52,074 nucleotides of DNA from Candidatus Crickella caballi. GTDB taxonomy: Bacteria; Bacillota; Clostridia; Peptostreptococcales; Anaerovoracaceae. The translations under genes were made by a program, and so were the position numbers. Under the pieces are notes generated by a model. That model saw only the letters and a list, made by a program, of their open reading frames with translations. It was not told where the DNA came from and searched no databases. The stretch covers positions 1-52,074 of the forward strand of contig JAGHUV010000011.1 in NCBI GenBank assembly GCA_018064665.1, written 5' to 3'. Shown here one piece after another: positions 7,573 to 16,650 of the stretch (within the stretch, counting starts at the first letter, position 1; each line of letters starts with the position of its first letter).

Positions 7573-8778
7573 ATGCGTGATTTAAAACATCTTATCTACT
7601 TTGAGGAGCTTCTGCAGGAGGCTAACAATGACCTCGTGCGCAAGGCAAAAGAAGACGGCAAGAAAGTCCTGGGATACACTTGCTATTTCATGCCTGAAGT
7701 ACTTCTCAACCTGCCGGGATGCATCTCAGTAAGACTGAGAGCGCCAAGGTGCACGTCTCCTGATATGGCTACTTACTACATGTCCGGAAGAACCTGCCAC
7801 TATGGCAGATCCCTCATGGAAAGAGCGCTCGAGGGCGGATACAATTTCCTCGATGCACAGCTCGCAACTGAGACATGCACAGTAACATGCAGATTCCAGG
7901 AGCACCTGGGATATAAGTCAGAGACATTTGACTCGACAATCATCCCTAACAACGATTTCAAAGTTGAATTTACAGACGTTCCGTTCAAGAAGACCGAGAA
8001 CAGCCTGGATCACTATGAGAAGGAACTGCAGGTCCACGTTCTTGACTTCCTTAAGAACGAGTACGGAATCGATACATCCGACAAGGCTCTTAAGCAGGCA
8101 ATCAAGGATTACAACGAGATCTGCGAGATCATTCAGGAAATCGGCGAATACAGAAAGCTCGACAACCCGACTATCACAGGTTACGAGTTCTCAGTAATCA
8201 CACTCGTTTCCATGGCATGCCCATGGTACCTGATCAAGGATAAGCTGAAAGAGACAGCTAAGGAACTCAAGACAAGAAAGCCTGACGACAAGCCAAACTG
8301 GAAGATCAAGGTTGAGCTTGCAGGCGGCGAGAATGACGATCCTGATTTCATCAAGCTTATCGAGAGCTGCGGAGCTCTGGTGGTTGCTGACAGACACTGC
8401 TACGGTGCGCTTGAAGCAAGAGTACCTATCGAAATCAAAGAAGGCGAGACTCCACTTGCTGCAATCACAAGACATTATCTCTACACAAGCCAGTGTGCTA
8501 GATACATGGAGCAGAAGGAGATGAGAAACAGAAAACAGGTCATCGCCGACTATGCGAAGGAATACAAGGCTGACGGAATCATCGTAATCTCCAACAAGTT
8601 CTGTGAATACTGGAGCTATGAGAGAATGATCGATACTATCGTAATCCCAAGAGACTATGGATATCCTGTATGCTCGATCGAGAAGGAGTACATCAACTCT
8701 GCGTCGGGCCAGCTGAGAACAAGATTCCAGGCTTTCGTTGAGAGCGTAGAACTCAAGAAGATTCAGGAGGGCAAGTAA
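7573..8778 (+). CDS. 2-hydroxyacyl-CoA dehydratase/benzoyl-CoA reductase family, smaller subunit (module A)
   Basis: A 401-residue protein of the HgdB/BcrC superfamily, whose members carry a Fe-S cluster held by three Cys and reduce or dehydrate substrates through radical chemistry. The family C-terminal signature is present (GQLRTRFQAFVE, then KKIQ). Cys shared with the module B paralogue at 13550 are those in GYTC (C37), TC(H/E)Y (C75), C102, DRHC, CARY and K(F/Y)C; the first three and the last are the likeliest cluster ligands. Length is close to HgdB (about 380). It is followed by its partner after one base. No CoA-transferase or 2-hydroxyacid dehydrogenase is nearby, so the substrate is unknown. 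Codons are strongly biased, suggesting high expression. Confidence 0.88.
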   Translation: MRDLKHLIYFEELLQEANNDLVRKAKEDGKKVLGYTCYFMPEVLLNLPGCISVRLRAPRCTSPDMATYYMSGRTCHYGRSLMERALEGGYNFLDAQLATETCTVTCRFQEHLGYKSETFDSTIIPNNDFKVEFTDVPFKKTENSLDHYEKELQVHVLDFLKNEYGIDTSDKALKQAIKDYNEICEIIQEIGEYRKLDNPTITGYEFSVITLVSMACPWYLIKDKLKETAKELKTRKPDDKPNWKIKVELAGGENDDPDFIKLIESCGALVVADRHCYGALEARVPIEIKEGETPLAAITRHYLYTSQCARYMEQKEMRNRKQVIADYAKEYKADGIIVISNKFCEYWSYERMIDTIVIPRDYGYPVCSIEKEYINSASGQLRTRFQAFVESVELKKIQEGK

Positions 8779-8779
8779 T

Positions 8780-10414
8780 ATGAAGAAACCGGATTTTGAA
8801 AAAATTAAAAATACCAACTTCAAGAAGCTTGCTCATGACTTCGTTTACGGCAAGCCACATGGAGAAAGAAGACTTGGAGAGCTGTACATTCCGGGAACAG
8901 GACTGTATAAGCATAGAGAGTGGAGAGGTATCAAGGATACCATGTACGCTTTCAATAACATTTGGCTGTACAACTATGGCATGCTCGTTAAGGACCTGGT
9001 AGTTCTGGGCGGAGGTCCTAAGGGACTCGTTCAGTTCCTCAAGGGAACAATGAGATACAGATGGATGGGTCAGACTTATCTGACAGTTATGCACTGGGTA
9101 GACCGTAACCTCGAAGGCATGAGAGGAGAGGCTCTGAGAGGTTCCGCATGGCACTTCAGAGGCATCATCAATGCCTGCCTGGTACAGATCACACAGATGT
9201 TCAACAGAGACATTAGTCTGGGCGGAGACCCTAAGCTCTGGGAGAAGACAATGGGTCACGATGAGACACTCTGGGGTGGAGTATTCTATCCGTTCAGAGA
9301 TCAGATGACAAACATTCCGCTGCAGATGATCCCTTACTTCGTAACATGTCACTGCAACAACCATACAGTATTGAACTACATAGATGCCGCACAGGCATTG
9401 GGACTTCCTGGAGACCCATGTCCAATGTGTCAGGCTGAGGCAGGAATTTTCCTGCAGGATGACGTTCCTGATTTCTTTAAGGCATTTGTTACAACTAATG
9501 AGGCATGTGACGGATCAGTTGCAACATCGGTCATTCAGGACTGGATGATCAACAAGCCACTTTTTGCAATGCCACAGCCAATGCAGTTTGATAACGAGGA
9601 GGTTCTCGAGAACTGCGCTAAGGAAATCGAAGGCGCTTGGAAGTTCACAGAAGAGAAGCTCGGAGTTAAGTTTAACTGGGATGAACTGGTTAAGAACCTT
9701 GAGAGCCAGAATGAACTCCAGAGGTTCGAGTGGGAGAAGTGGGACGTTGCAGCTAATACCAACAGCTATCCTATCAACGGCGTTGCACAGGCACTTTACA
9801 GAATTTTCCAGGGTCAGTACGGAGATCTGCCTATCTGGCACGAGGTCGATGCCAAGGTTAGAAAGATCATGGACAAGTGTGTAGAGGAAAAGATCAACAC
9901 ATTCCCAATGACAAGACACAGAGTTATCGCATGGTCATGTGCTCCTCTGTATTACTCAGCATGGTGCACATGGGCATACAACTGCTGGGGACTCAACACT
10001 ATTATCAACATGGACTCACTCATGTTCGACATGGAGATCAGAACAGATTCATATGAGAACTGCCTGATGGATATGGCAAGATACCATGAATGGGCACCAA
10101 TGAGAAGAATGGCAGTTGGCGGACTTCAGCACATCTTCGAACTTTGGGATAACATGGAGAAGTTCAACTGCGACATGGTTATGATGTATGACCAGCTGAA
10201 GTGCAAAGGAATGCAGGGTGTACACGGACTGTTCGAGGACGAGTTCCGTGCAAGAAACATCAATGCGATCTGGATGCCACACGCACTGCCTGATAAGAGA
10301 GACGTATCAAGAGCAGAGATCAGAGATATCGTTAACGATTACATGTTCACAGTAATGGGCGAGGAGCCACTCGATCCATCACTGCTCGAGTTTGACGATG
10401 CTAACAGCTGGTAG
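8780..10414 (+). CDS. 2-hydroxyacyl-CoA dehydratase-like large subunit (module A)
   Basis: A 544-residue partner subunit, clearly longer than typical HgdA/BcrB proteins (roughly 430-480). About 130 N-terminal residues (GKPHGERRLGELY, then TMRYRWM) precede the recognisable part. Cys shared with the 618-residue paralogue at 14743 lie in D(P/T)C, CDGS, WSC, NCWG and CK(G/N)M; both proteins end in a DPxL..FDD motif. Module A has extra Cys (TCHC, CPMC) not found in module B, so the metal site may differ. The ATG lies one base after the preceding stop, with CAGGAGG in the end of that gene. It probably forms a heterodimer with the 7573 product. Confidence 0.82.
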   Translation: MKKPDFEKIKNTNFKKLAHDFVYGKPHGERRLGELYIPGTGLYKHREWRGIKDTMYAFNNIWLYNYGMLVKDLVVLGGGPKGLVQFLKGTMRYRWMGQTYLTVMHWVDRNLEGMRGEALRGSAWHFRGIINACLVQITQMFNRDISLGGDPKLWEKTMGHDETLWGGVFYPFRDQMTNIPLQMIPYFVTCHCNNHTVLNYIDAAQALGLPGDPCPMCQAEAGIFLQDDVPDFFKAFVTTNEACDGSVATSVIQDWMINKPLFAMPQPMQFDNEEVLENCAKEIEGAWKFTEEKLGVKFNWDELVKNLESQNELQRFEWEKWDVAANTNSYPINGVAQALYRIFQGQYGDLPIWHEVDAKVRKIMDKCVEEKINTFPMTRHRVIAWSCAPLYYSAWCTWAYNCWGLNTIINMDSLMFDMEIRTDSYENCLMDMARYHEWAPMRRMAVGGLQHIFELWDNMEKFNCDMVMMYDQLKCKGMQGVHGLFEDEFRARNINAIWMPHALPDKRDVSRAEIRDIVNDYMFTVMGEEPLDPSLLEFDDANSW

Positions 10415-10428
10415 AAAGGAGGCCGATC

Positions 10429-10632
10429 ATGAAAGCATGCAAAATTCTTAAGAAGACAGTCGGCGCTCTTGCCGCTGTATACGCAGGTCTGTTCGCAGTA
10501 TATTACTTTGACCTTGACGGAAAGCTTCTGTACTACGTTGTTGAACCATTCATGATTAAGAGATTCGACAACATGAAGAGAAGAGATCCGCTGAGCGTAC
10601 CATACGATCAGATCGATAAAGAATATATGTAG
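10429..10632 (+). CDS. Small one-helix membrane protein of the dehydratase-like modules (module A)
   Basis: A 67-residue protein with a short basic N-terminus (MKACKILKK), one predicted membrane helix (about residues 10-28) and a charged C-terminal tail. The segment VYYFDLDGKLL at the helix exit closely matches VYFLNLDQKLL in the 59-residue protein encoded at the end of module B (17467). AAAGGAGG lies nine bases upstream, and the gene is 14 bases after the large subunit, so it is in the same operon. I do not recognise the family. A membrane anchor or assembly partner for the reductase is possible but unproven. Confidence 0.8.
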   Translation: MKACKILKKTVGALAAVYAGLFAVYYFDLDGKLLYYVVEPFMIKRFDNMKRRDPLSVPYDQIDKEYM

Positions 10633-10644
10633 TTTAGGTTAAAC

Positions 10645-10804
10645 GCTGCGGGAGTGCCGTCCCAAAGGGTACGGCTCCCGCCTCGTTCCGGCTTAACGCA
10701 GCGGTGCTAAGCTCGAACCTCGCCCTATACCGGAGCTTGCACCGGGCTCGTTTTCGCAAAGCACCGGCTACCGGAAAGACCCTTTAGGAGGGCACTCCCG
10801 CAGC
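10645..10804. repeat. Fold-back repeat element, copy 1
   Basis: A 160-base element with 26-base outer arms (10645-10670 and 10779-10804) that pair with two mismatches. A middle stem (TTCCGG/CCGGAA) surrounds a core containing AGCGGTGCTAAGCTC (10700-10714) and, further on, TCGCAAAGCACCG. The same core words occur at 22.9-23.2 kb with entirely different outer arms. It fills the gap between module A and htpG; there is no gene in it. It could end or stabilise the upstream mRNA, or be a mobile structured repeat. Confidence 0.8.
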
Positions 10805-10854
10805 ATAACAAACTACAAAATTCTTCAAAAACAGACAAAAGGAAGTTACCACTA

Positions 10855-12747
10855 ATGAAGAAAGAATTTAAGGCCGAATCCCAGCGTCTGCTGGATATGA
10901 TGATCAACTCGATCTATACGCACAGAGAGATCTTCCTCAGAGAGATTATCTCCAACGCGTCGGATGCCATCGACAAGATGTGCTATCTCGCCTTGACCGA
11001 CAAGAACGTCGGATTGAGCCGTAGCGATTTTGAGATCATCATCACTCTCGATAAAGAGAACAGGATACTGACTGTAAGCGACAATGGTATCGGCATGAAT
11101 CAGGAAGACCTCGAGACCAACCTCGGAACGATCGCTTTCTCGGGCAGCAAGAAGTTTGCTGAACAGATTGACGAGAACAAGGCTGAGGAGATCGATATCA
11201 TCGGACAGTTCGGAGTAGGCTTCTACTCGGCATTTATGGTTGCAGACAAGATTGAAGTTGTGACCAGAAAATACGGCGAAGACAAAGCGTACAGATGGAC
11301 TTCTGAGGGTACCGGCGGCTACAGCATTGAAGAGGCCGAGAGAGAGACGCAGGGAACTGACGTAATTATGCACATCAGACCTGACGGAGAAGAAGAGGAT
11401 CAGAAGGACGAGTTCAGCAAGTATCTCAGAGAATATCCGATTTACAGGCTGGTCAAGAAATACTCCGACTACATCCGCTTCCCGATCAAGATGCTGATGC
11501 CGCATCCTGTAGTCAAGGAAGGCTCCGATCCGGAGAATCCTGAATACGAAGAGGTTTTCGAATATGAAGTGTTCAATTCGATGATCCCGATCTGGCAGAG
11601 AAAGAAGGGAGACGTTACTGAAGAGGAGTACGCCGAGTTCTACAAAGAGCAGTTCGGCGATGACATGGAACCGCTTGAGGCGATGACTGTTTCGGTAGAG
11701 GGAATGGTAAGCTACAATGCACTCATGTACATTCCGCAGGCAATTCCTAACAAGTATTACTCCGATGATTTCCAGGGCGGACTTCAGCTGTACAGCTCGG
11801 GCGTACTCATCATGGAAAGCTGCAGAGACCTGCTTCCGGAGTATTTCAACTTTGTTCGCGGAGTTGTTGATTCACCGGACCTGTCGCTCAACATTTCCAG
11901 AGAGATGCTTCAGCATGACAGACAGCTCAAGCTGATAGCTTCCAACCTCGAGAAGAAGATAAGAGGCAAGCTTGAGGATATGCTCAAGAACGACAGAGAG
12001 AAGTACGAAACCTTCTACAAAGCGTTCGGCCGTCAGCTCAAAGTTTGCGCACTTGACGATTACGGCAAGTACAAGGATCAGCTTCAGGATCTGCTGATGT
12101 TCTACAGTTCGACAGAGAAGAAGCTTGTGACTCTGGCAGAGTATGTTGAGAGAATGCAGGATGACCAGAAGAATATCTACTATGCTTCCGGAGACAGCCT
12201 GGACGCTATCGACAAGATGCCACAGACAGAGATCCTCAAGGACAAAGGCATAGAGATTTTGTACTTTGTTGACAAGACTGACGAGTTTATCTCAGACACC
12301 TTCAGAAATTACAAGGAGAAACAGTTCTTGTCTGTTATAGACGGAGATCTGGATATCGGAGACAAGGAGAAGGAAGAGAAGGTTGCAGAGACATTTAAGG
12401 ACACCTTCGAATTTGTCAAAGAGACACTGGGTGACAAGGTTGATGTCGTAAAGCCATCGACCAAGCTCAAATCACATCCTGTATGTCTTTCGAGCGGAGA
12501 GGGAATCACCTTCGAGATGGAGAAATATTTCACCGCAGTAAGCCCTGAAATGAGAATGAAGGCAAAGAGAATTCTTGAGCTTAATGTTGATCACGAAGCA
12601 TTTCTCGCTCTCGAAAAAGCGAGAACAGAGGATGCTGACAGAGCTGCCAGGATGTGCGAGGTTCTCCTGAACCAGGCGCTTCTGATTGCAGGTCTGCCAA
12701 TAGAAGACCCATCGGGTTACACTGATACAATTTGCAGCTTATTTTAA
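10855..12747 (+). CDS. htpG: Molecular chaperone HtpG (Hsp90)
   Basis: A 630-residue bacterial Hsp90, normal length. The N-terminal GHKL ATPase domain shows REIISNASDAIDK (the family's ELISNASDA motif), the ATP-lid glycine motif DNGIGM, and GQFGVGFYSAFM. The middle domain includes NISREMLQ. It is a cytosolic dimeric chaperone that uses ATP to remodel client proteins. The start has AAAAGGAAG upstream. It sits between the two dehydratase-like modules and only nine bases before the CooC-like ATPase gene, so the two may be cotranscribed; a role in folding the complex Fe-S enzymes is possible but not shown. Confidence 0.96.
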   Translation: MKKEFKAESQRLLDMMINSIYTHREIFLREIISNASDAIDKMCYLALTDKNVGLSRSDFEIIITLDKENRILTVSDNGIGMNQEDLETNLGTIAFSGSKKFAEQIDENKAEEIDIIGQFGVGFYSAFMVADKIEVVTRKYGEDKAYRWTSEGTGGYSIEEAERETQGTDVIMHIRPDGEEEDQKDEFSKYLREYPIYRLVKKYSDYIRFPIKMLMPHPVVKEGSDPENPEYEEVFEYEVFNSMIPIWQRKKGDVTEEEYAEFYKEQFGDDMEPLEAMTVSVEGMVSYNALMYIPQAIPNKYYSDDFQGGLQLYSSGVLIMESCRDLLPEYFNFVRGVVDSPDLSLNISREMLQHDRQLKLIASNLEKKIRGKLEDMLKNDREKYETFYKAFGRQLKVCALDDYGKYKDQLQDLLMFYSSTEKKLVTLAEYVERMQDDQKNIYYASGDSLDAIDKMPQTEILKDKGIEILYFVDKTDEFISDTFRNYKEKQFLSVIDGDLDIGDKEKEEKVAETFKDTFEFVKETLGDKVDVVKPSTKLKSHPVCLSSGEGITFEMEKYFTAVSPEMRMKAKRILELNVDHEAFLALEKARTEDADRAARMCEVLLNQALLIAGLPIEDPSGYTDTICSLF

Positions 12748-12756
12748 GGTAAAGAT

Positions 12757-13515
12757 ATGGGAGATACTAAAATATTAACTGTCGCCGGAAAAGGCGGCGT
12801 CGGAAAAACATCAATATCCTCGGCTATGGTAAGGATTCTCGCAGAGACATACCCTGATGCAAGAATTCTTGCAATCGACGCAGACCCAGCAATCGGACTT
12901 ACCACAGCACTCGGTGTAGAGCCGACTGACACTTTGGACGGAATCCGCAAGAAAATCGTAAACAGCGTTGAAGAGGGCAGACCTAAGGAAGCCATCGAAA
13001 TGCTCAACGAAGCGAGATTCAGAATTTTCGATACTATGCTGGAGGAGGCAAAGTTCTCGTTCCTGGCAATCGGTCGTCCGGAGGCTGCCGGCTGCTACTG
13101 CAAGGTAAATGCATATCTCAAGGAGGTCATAAGCCTTCTTGCTGAGGATTTCGACTATGTTATCATTGATGGAGAGGCCGGCATCGAGCAGATCAACCGA
13201 CGCGTTATGGAGAAGGTCACTCACCTCTTCCTTATCACAGATCCAAGCCGCAAGGGCTGCAAGGTAGTAGATACCATCAAGGAGGTGGCTGACGAGCTCG
13301 TAATGTACGACAAGTGCGGAGTGATCGTCAACCGCGTCAAGGAGGAATCTATACCGTATGTTAAGGTTGAATCAGCAGAGATACTTGCATATATTCCTGA
13401 CGACAAGGCTCATGCTGACAACGATATAATGGGCGTAAGCGTATTCGATCTTCCGGAGGATTCACCGGTAATGGTCGGAACTCGCGAAGCTCTCACTAAA
13501 ATGCAACTAATATAG
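12757..13515 (+). CDS. CooC/MinD-type metal-insertion ATPase
   Basis: A 252-residue P-loop ATPase of the SIMIBI class. It has the deviant Walker A GKGGVGKT (residues 11-18), the switch region DADPAIGL, and GCYC with Cys113 and Cys115. That spacing matches the CxC motif by which CooC dimers bind nickel for CO dehydrogenase maturation. It lies nine bases after htpG and 34 bases before module B. No CODH is in the window. It could insert metal into, or help activate, the module B enzyme, or serve a nickel enzyme encoded elsewhere. The CooC-type assignment is firm; the client is not. Confidence 0.82.
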   Translation: MGDTKILTVAGKGGVGKTSISSAMVRILAETYPDARILAIDADPAIGLTTALGVEPTDTLDGIRKKIVNSVEEGRPKEAIEMLNEARFRIFDTMLEEAKFSFLAIGRPEAAGCYCKVNAYLKEVISLLAEDFDYVIIDGEAGIEQINRRVMEKVTHLFLITDPSRKGCKVVDTIKEVADELVMYDKCGVIVNRVKEESIPYVKVESAEILAYIPDDKAHADNDIMGVSVFDLPEDSPVMVGTREALTKMQLI

Positions 13516-13549
13516 ATAGGTATATATAGTTGGAAGGAGGTATTGTAAA

Positions 13550-14743
13550 TTGAAAGACTTGAAGCATTTGATCTACTTCGAGAGCCTCTTGGACAATCCT
13601 GACAACGAGCTGGTAGAACAGGCGAAGAAAGATGGCAAGCATATCATGGGTTATACTTGCTACCACATTCCTGAAGTTCTGCTGAACGTTGACAATTGTG
13701 TTTCAGTCAGACTGCGTGCACCAAGAACAGGTTCGATCGACATCGCAACTTATTACATGTCAAACTACACCTGTGAGTATGCTCGTGCTCTGGTTGAGAG
13801 AGGTATTGAGGGCGGATTCCAGTTCCTGGACGGTCTTGCAGGTGTTGATGCATGTTCCATGATGAACAGATTCTATGAGCACTTCGAAATCCTCAAGATG
13901 AATGATAAGGAGAAATTCTTCGTTACACACCTCGACGTTCCTTATAAGACAGAAGACTTCTCTTATAAGCACCTCGAGAAGCAGCTCCAGAAGAGATTAC
14001 TGGAAGAGATGAACAAGGCATACGGCGTTGACATTTCTGACAAGGCCATCCGTAAGGCTGTTGCAGAGCACAACGAACTTTGTGCAATTATGCAGGAAAT
14101 CAGCGAGATGCGTAAGGCTGATAACCCGGTTATCACAGGTTATGAGTTCCACGTAATGAACATCGTTTCCTATACTTGCCCTAAGTATCTGATACTGCCT
14201 CTGTTCAAGGAAACTCTGGCAGAGCTCAAGAAGAGAAAACCAGATCCAAAGCCTGCTTTCAGAGCAAGAGTTGGTATCGTAGGTTCTGAAATCGACGACC
14301 CTGAATTCACTAAGATGATCGAGGATGCAGGCGCAAGAGTAGTATTCGACAGACACTGCTTCGGATCAATTCCGGGAAGAGAGATTATCGAACTGAACGA
14401 CGAGGAAGACGCACTTCCACAGATCGTAAGACATTACATGGATACATCTGAGTGCGCTCGTTACATCGCAGACAACAAGGTTCAGCAGAGAAGAGACACT
14501 GCAGACAGACTCATGAAGGAGTTCAATGCAGACGGAATCATCTACGAACAGATGAAGTACTGCGACTTCTGGGGATTCGAGAGAGCTCTTGTCAGCCACA
14601 TCATGGCTGAGGAATACGGTTATCCGGTTCTTTCAATCGACAGATTATATAACGCAAAGGGCTCCGGACAGCTCAGAACAAGATTCCAGGCTTTCGTAGA
14701 ATCGCTTGAGATCAAGAAGATTCAGAAAGGAGGCAAGAAGTAA
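13550..14743 (+). CDS. 2-hydroxyacyl-CoA dehydratase/benzoyl-CoA reductase family, smaller subunit (module B)
   Basis: A 397-residue paralogue of the protein at 7573, alike over the whole length: both begin (M)xDLKHLIYFE, share GYTCY, VSVRLRAPR and ATYYMS, and end with GQLRTRFQAFVES..KKIQ. The cluster-ligand candidates C37, C75, C102 and the Cys in MKYCDFW are kept, whereas some Cys of module A (in APRC and TVTC) are replaced. The start is a TTG at 13550, nine bases after AAGGAGG; the module A paralogue aligns from the same residue. Its stop overlaps the large-subunit start by one base. Confidence 0.88.
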   Translation: MKDLKHLIYFESLLDNPDNELVEQAKKDGKHIMGYTCYHIPEVLLNVDNCVSVRLRAPRTGSIDIATYYMSNYTCEYARALVERGIEGGFQFLDGLAGVDACSMMNRFYEHFEILKMNDKEKFFVTHLDVPYKTEDFSYKHLEKQLQKRLLEEMNKAYGVDISDKAIRKAVAEHNELCAIMQEISEMRKADNPVITGYEFHVMNIVSYTCPKYLILPLFKETLAELKKRKPDPKPAFRARVGIVGSEIDDPEFTKMIEDAGARVVFDRHCFGSIPGREIIELNDEEDALPQIVRHYMDTSECARYIADNKVQQRRDTADRLMKEFNADGIIYEQMKYCDFWGFERALVSHIMAEEYGYPVLSIDRLYNAKGSGQLRTRFQAFVESLEIKKIQKGGKK

Positions 14744-16599
14744 TGGTTATCAGTACAGAATTACTCGGAATCAGAAACTCCATTGCCGAGAACATGGAGA
14801 ATAAGGCAAAAAAATCCGGAAAGGTTAAATATCCTAACCCGAAGTTCTTCAGAGCTAAGGACAATATGGATTGGAAAAAGCAGGGAGAGAACCTCTTAGA
14901 GGTTGGAAAGATCTGCGTTGATATTTTCAAAGAATCCGATCAGAAGGCTTTCTGGAAGAAGCAGCTTGACAGAACTATCGACGATCTTAAGAGAGTTAAG
15001 CTGGAAATTCAGCAGGGCATCGAAATGACACCGGAAGAGAGAAAAGACGTTTTCCTCAACGGTGAGAAGACTCTCGGTAAGCTGTATCGCAAGGGCGACA
15101 TGGCTACAGTAAGAAGAGAGTGGAAGGGCGCAGCTGACACTGCATACGACTTCTGGGAGTGGTGCAGAATGTGGGGAATGCTCATCGGAACATTCGGCAA
15201 GGACCTCGTTCCTGCTCTTAACACTACATTCCACTACAGATGGATGATTTCGTACATGTGCTGCGTAGGCTTCATGGACAAGAATACCTTCGGACAGAAG
15301 GGAACAGCACTGAAGATGTCACACCTTATGATTTACGACGTATTCCGCTATGTAGCAGAGAACCTCGTATTCCTTGCTAAGTGTGACGAGAAGAACGGTA
15401 ATTCCAAGGAGCTGAACAAGAAGGTCGTACTCTTCGACGAGATGACAATGGGACAGATCATGGCCGGATTCCCTGACCTGCTCGGTATCCCTTATCAGCT
15501 GATGCCTGTATTCCTGGTATCAGAAATCGACCAGCTCACATGCATCCCATATATCGATGCAGTCGAGAGCTTTGGACTTCCTGCTGATACTTGTCCTGTA
15601 CCATCATCAGAGTGCGGCGCACTGGTCATCGACGCTCTGCCACACATGGGCAGCTGCTTCATTTCCAGCTCAATGCCTTGCGATGGTTCTGTAATGGCAT
15701 CAGAGTATATGTCACGTAGATTCCCTAACCTGCCTGTATACCATCTGACATTCCCTGTTAGATATGAGTATGAGGAAACAACTGCTGATGCTGTTGAAGA
15801 TATCAAGGGCTGCATCAAGTTCGTTGAGGAAATCACAGGTGCAAAGTGGAATTGGGATGCATACTTCACTCAGATGAAGAGATTCAACGAAGAAACTACT
15901 TATGAACTGCAGAAGTGGGAAGTTAACAAGACTGATTATCCTCAGATTCTGGGACCTTGCTACGAGCTGTTCCGTAAGTGGAACTATGAGATGGACGGCG
16001 GAGCTGATCCAAGAGTTATTCCTACATTCAAGAAGACTACTGAACTTATGATGAAGGCTTATGAGCGTAGAGAAGAAGCTTGGAGAGGCAAGATGAAGTA
16101 CAGAGGAATCGTATGGTCTTGCCCTGCTCACTATTATGCAAACTTCAGTAACTGGCTTGCTAACTGCTGGGGCGTAGATATCCTGGTAGAGATGGAGTCA
16201 CTGAACTTCACCAAGATGCTCGAGACAGAGGACAAGGAAGAGGCTCTTATGGACCTCGCAAGACTCTACGAGCGTATGGTTATGAGAAGACACACTAACG
16301 GTGGATACCATAACGTAGTTAACGAGCTGTGGAAGCAGGTTGAAGACTGGAGAGCAGATATCATCATCATGTATCAGAACGTAGCTTGCAAGAACATGTC
16401 AACTCTGCAGGGTATCCTTGACGACCAGGCAAGAGAGAAGAATTACCACATGATCTGGATCGAGCACGATCTGATGGATCCAAGAACAGTATCCAGAAAG
16501 AATATGAGACAGAAAGTCAACGAGTACATGACTACAGTTATGAAGGCTACACCTGTTGACCCGACTCTCGTAGACTTTGATGACGAGATTTGTATGTAG
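14743..16599 (+). CDS. 2-hydroxyacyl-CoA dehydratase-like large subunit (module B)
   Basis: A 618-residue paralogue of the module A large subunit, with about 70 extra N-terminal residues. That makes it much longer than any dehydratase subunit I know (roughly 430-480). Shared landmarks are FHYRWM, LGIPYQLMP, CDGSV, WSCPAHYY, NCWG, NVACKNM and the end DPTLVDFDD. The N-terminal region is rich in Lys, Glu and aromatic residues and has no membrane helix or signal. It is translated from an ATG overlapping the previous stop (TAATG). With the 13550 product it probably forms the catalytic heterodimer that the adjacent ATPase activates. Confidence 0.82.
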   Translation: MVISTELLGIRNSIAENMENKAKKSGKVKYPNPKFFRAKDNMDWKKQGENLLEVGKICVDIFKESDQKAFWKKQLDRTIDDLKRVKLEIQQGIEMTPEERKDVFLNGEKTLGKLYRKGDMATVRREWKGAADTAYDFWEWCRMWGMLIGTFGKDLVPALNTTFHYRWMISYMCCVGFMDKNTFGQKGTALKMSHLMIYDVFRYVAENLVFLAKCDEKNGNSKELNKKVVLFDEMTMGQIMAGFPDLLGIPYQLMPVFLVSEIDQLTCIPYIDAVESFGLPADTCPVPSSECGALVIDALPHMGSCFISSSMPCDGSVMASEYMSRRFPNLPVYHLTFPVRYEYEETTADAVEDIKGCIKFVEEITGAKWNWDAYFTQMKRFNEETTYELQKWEVNKTDYPQILGPCYELFRKWNYEMDGGADPRVIPTFKKTTELMMKAYERREEAWRGKMKYRGIVWSCPAHYYANFSNWLANCWGVDILVEMESLNFTKMLETEDKEEALMDLARLYERMVMRRHTNGGYHNVVNELWKQVEDWRADIIIMYQNVACKNMSTLQGILDDQAREKNYHMIWIEHDLMDPRTVSRKNMRQKVNEYMTTVMKATPVDPTLVDFDDEICM

Positions 16600-16650
16600 T
16601 TATAACTGCCGAAAGGCTGAAGAATATTTATTAAAAAAGGAGATACAGTT

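Noticed and set aside
8191-9364. Long minus-strand open frames opposite module A
   Set aside because: They mirror two clear coding genes with strong codon bias, lack ribosome binding sites and show no recognisable domains.
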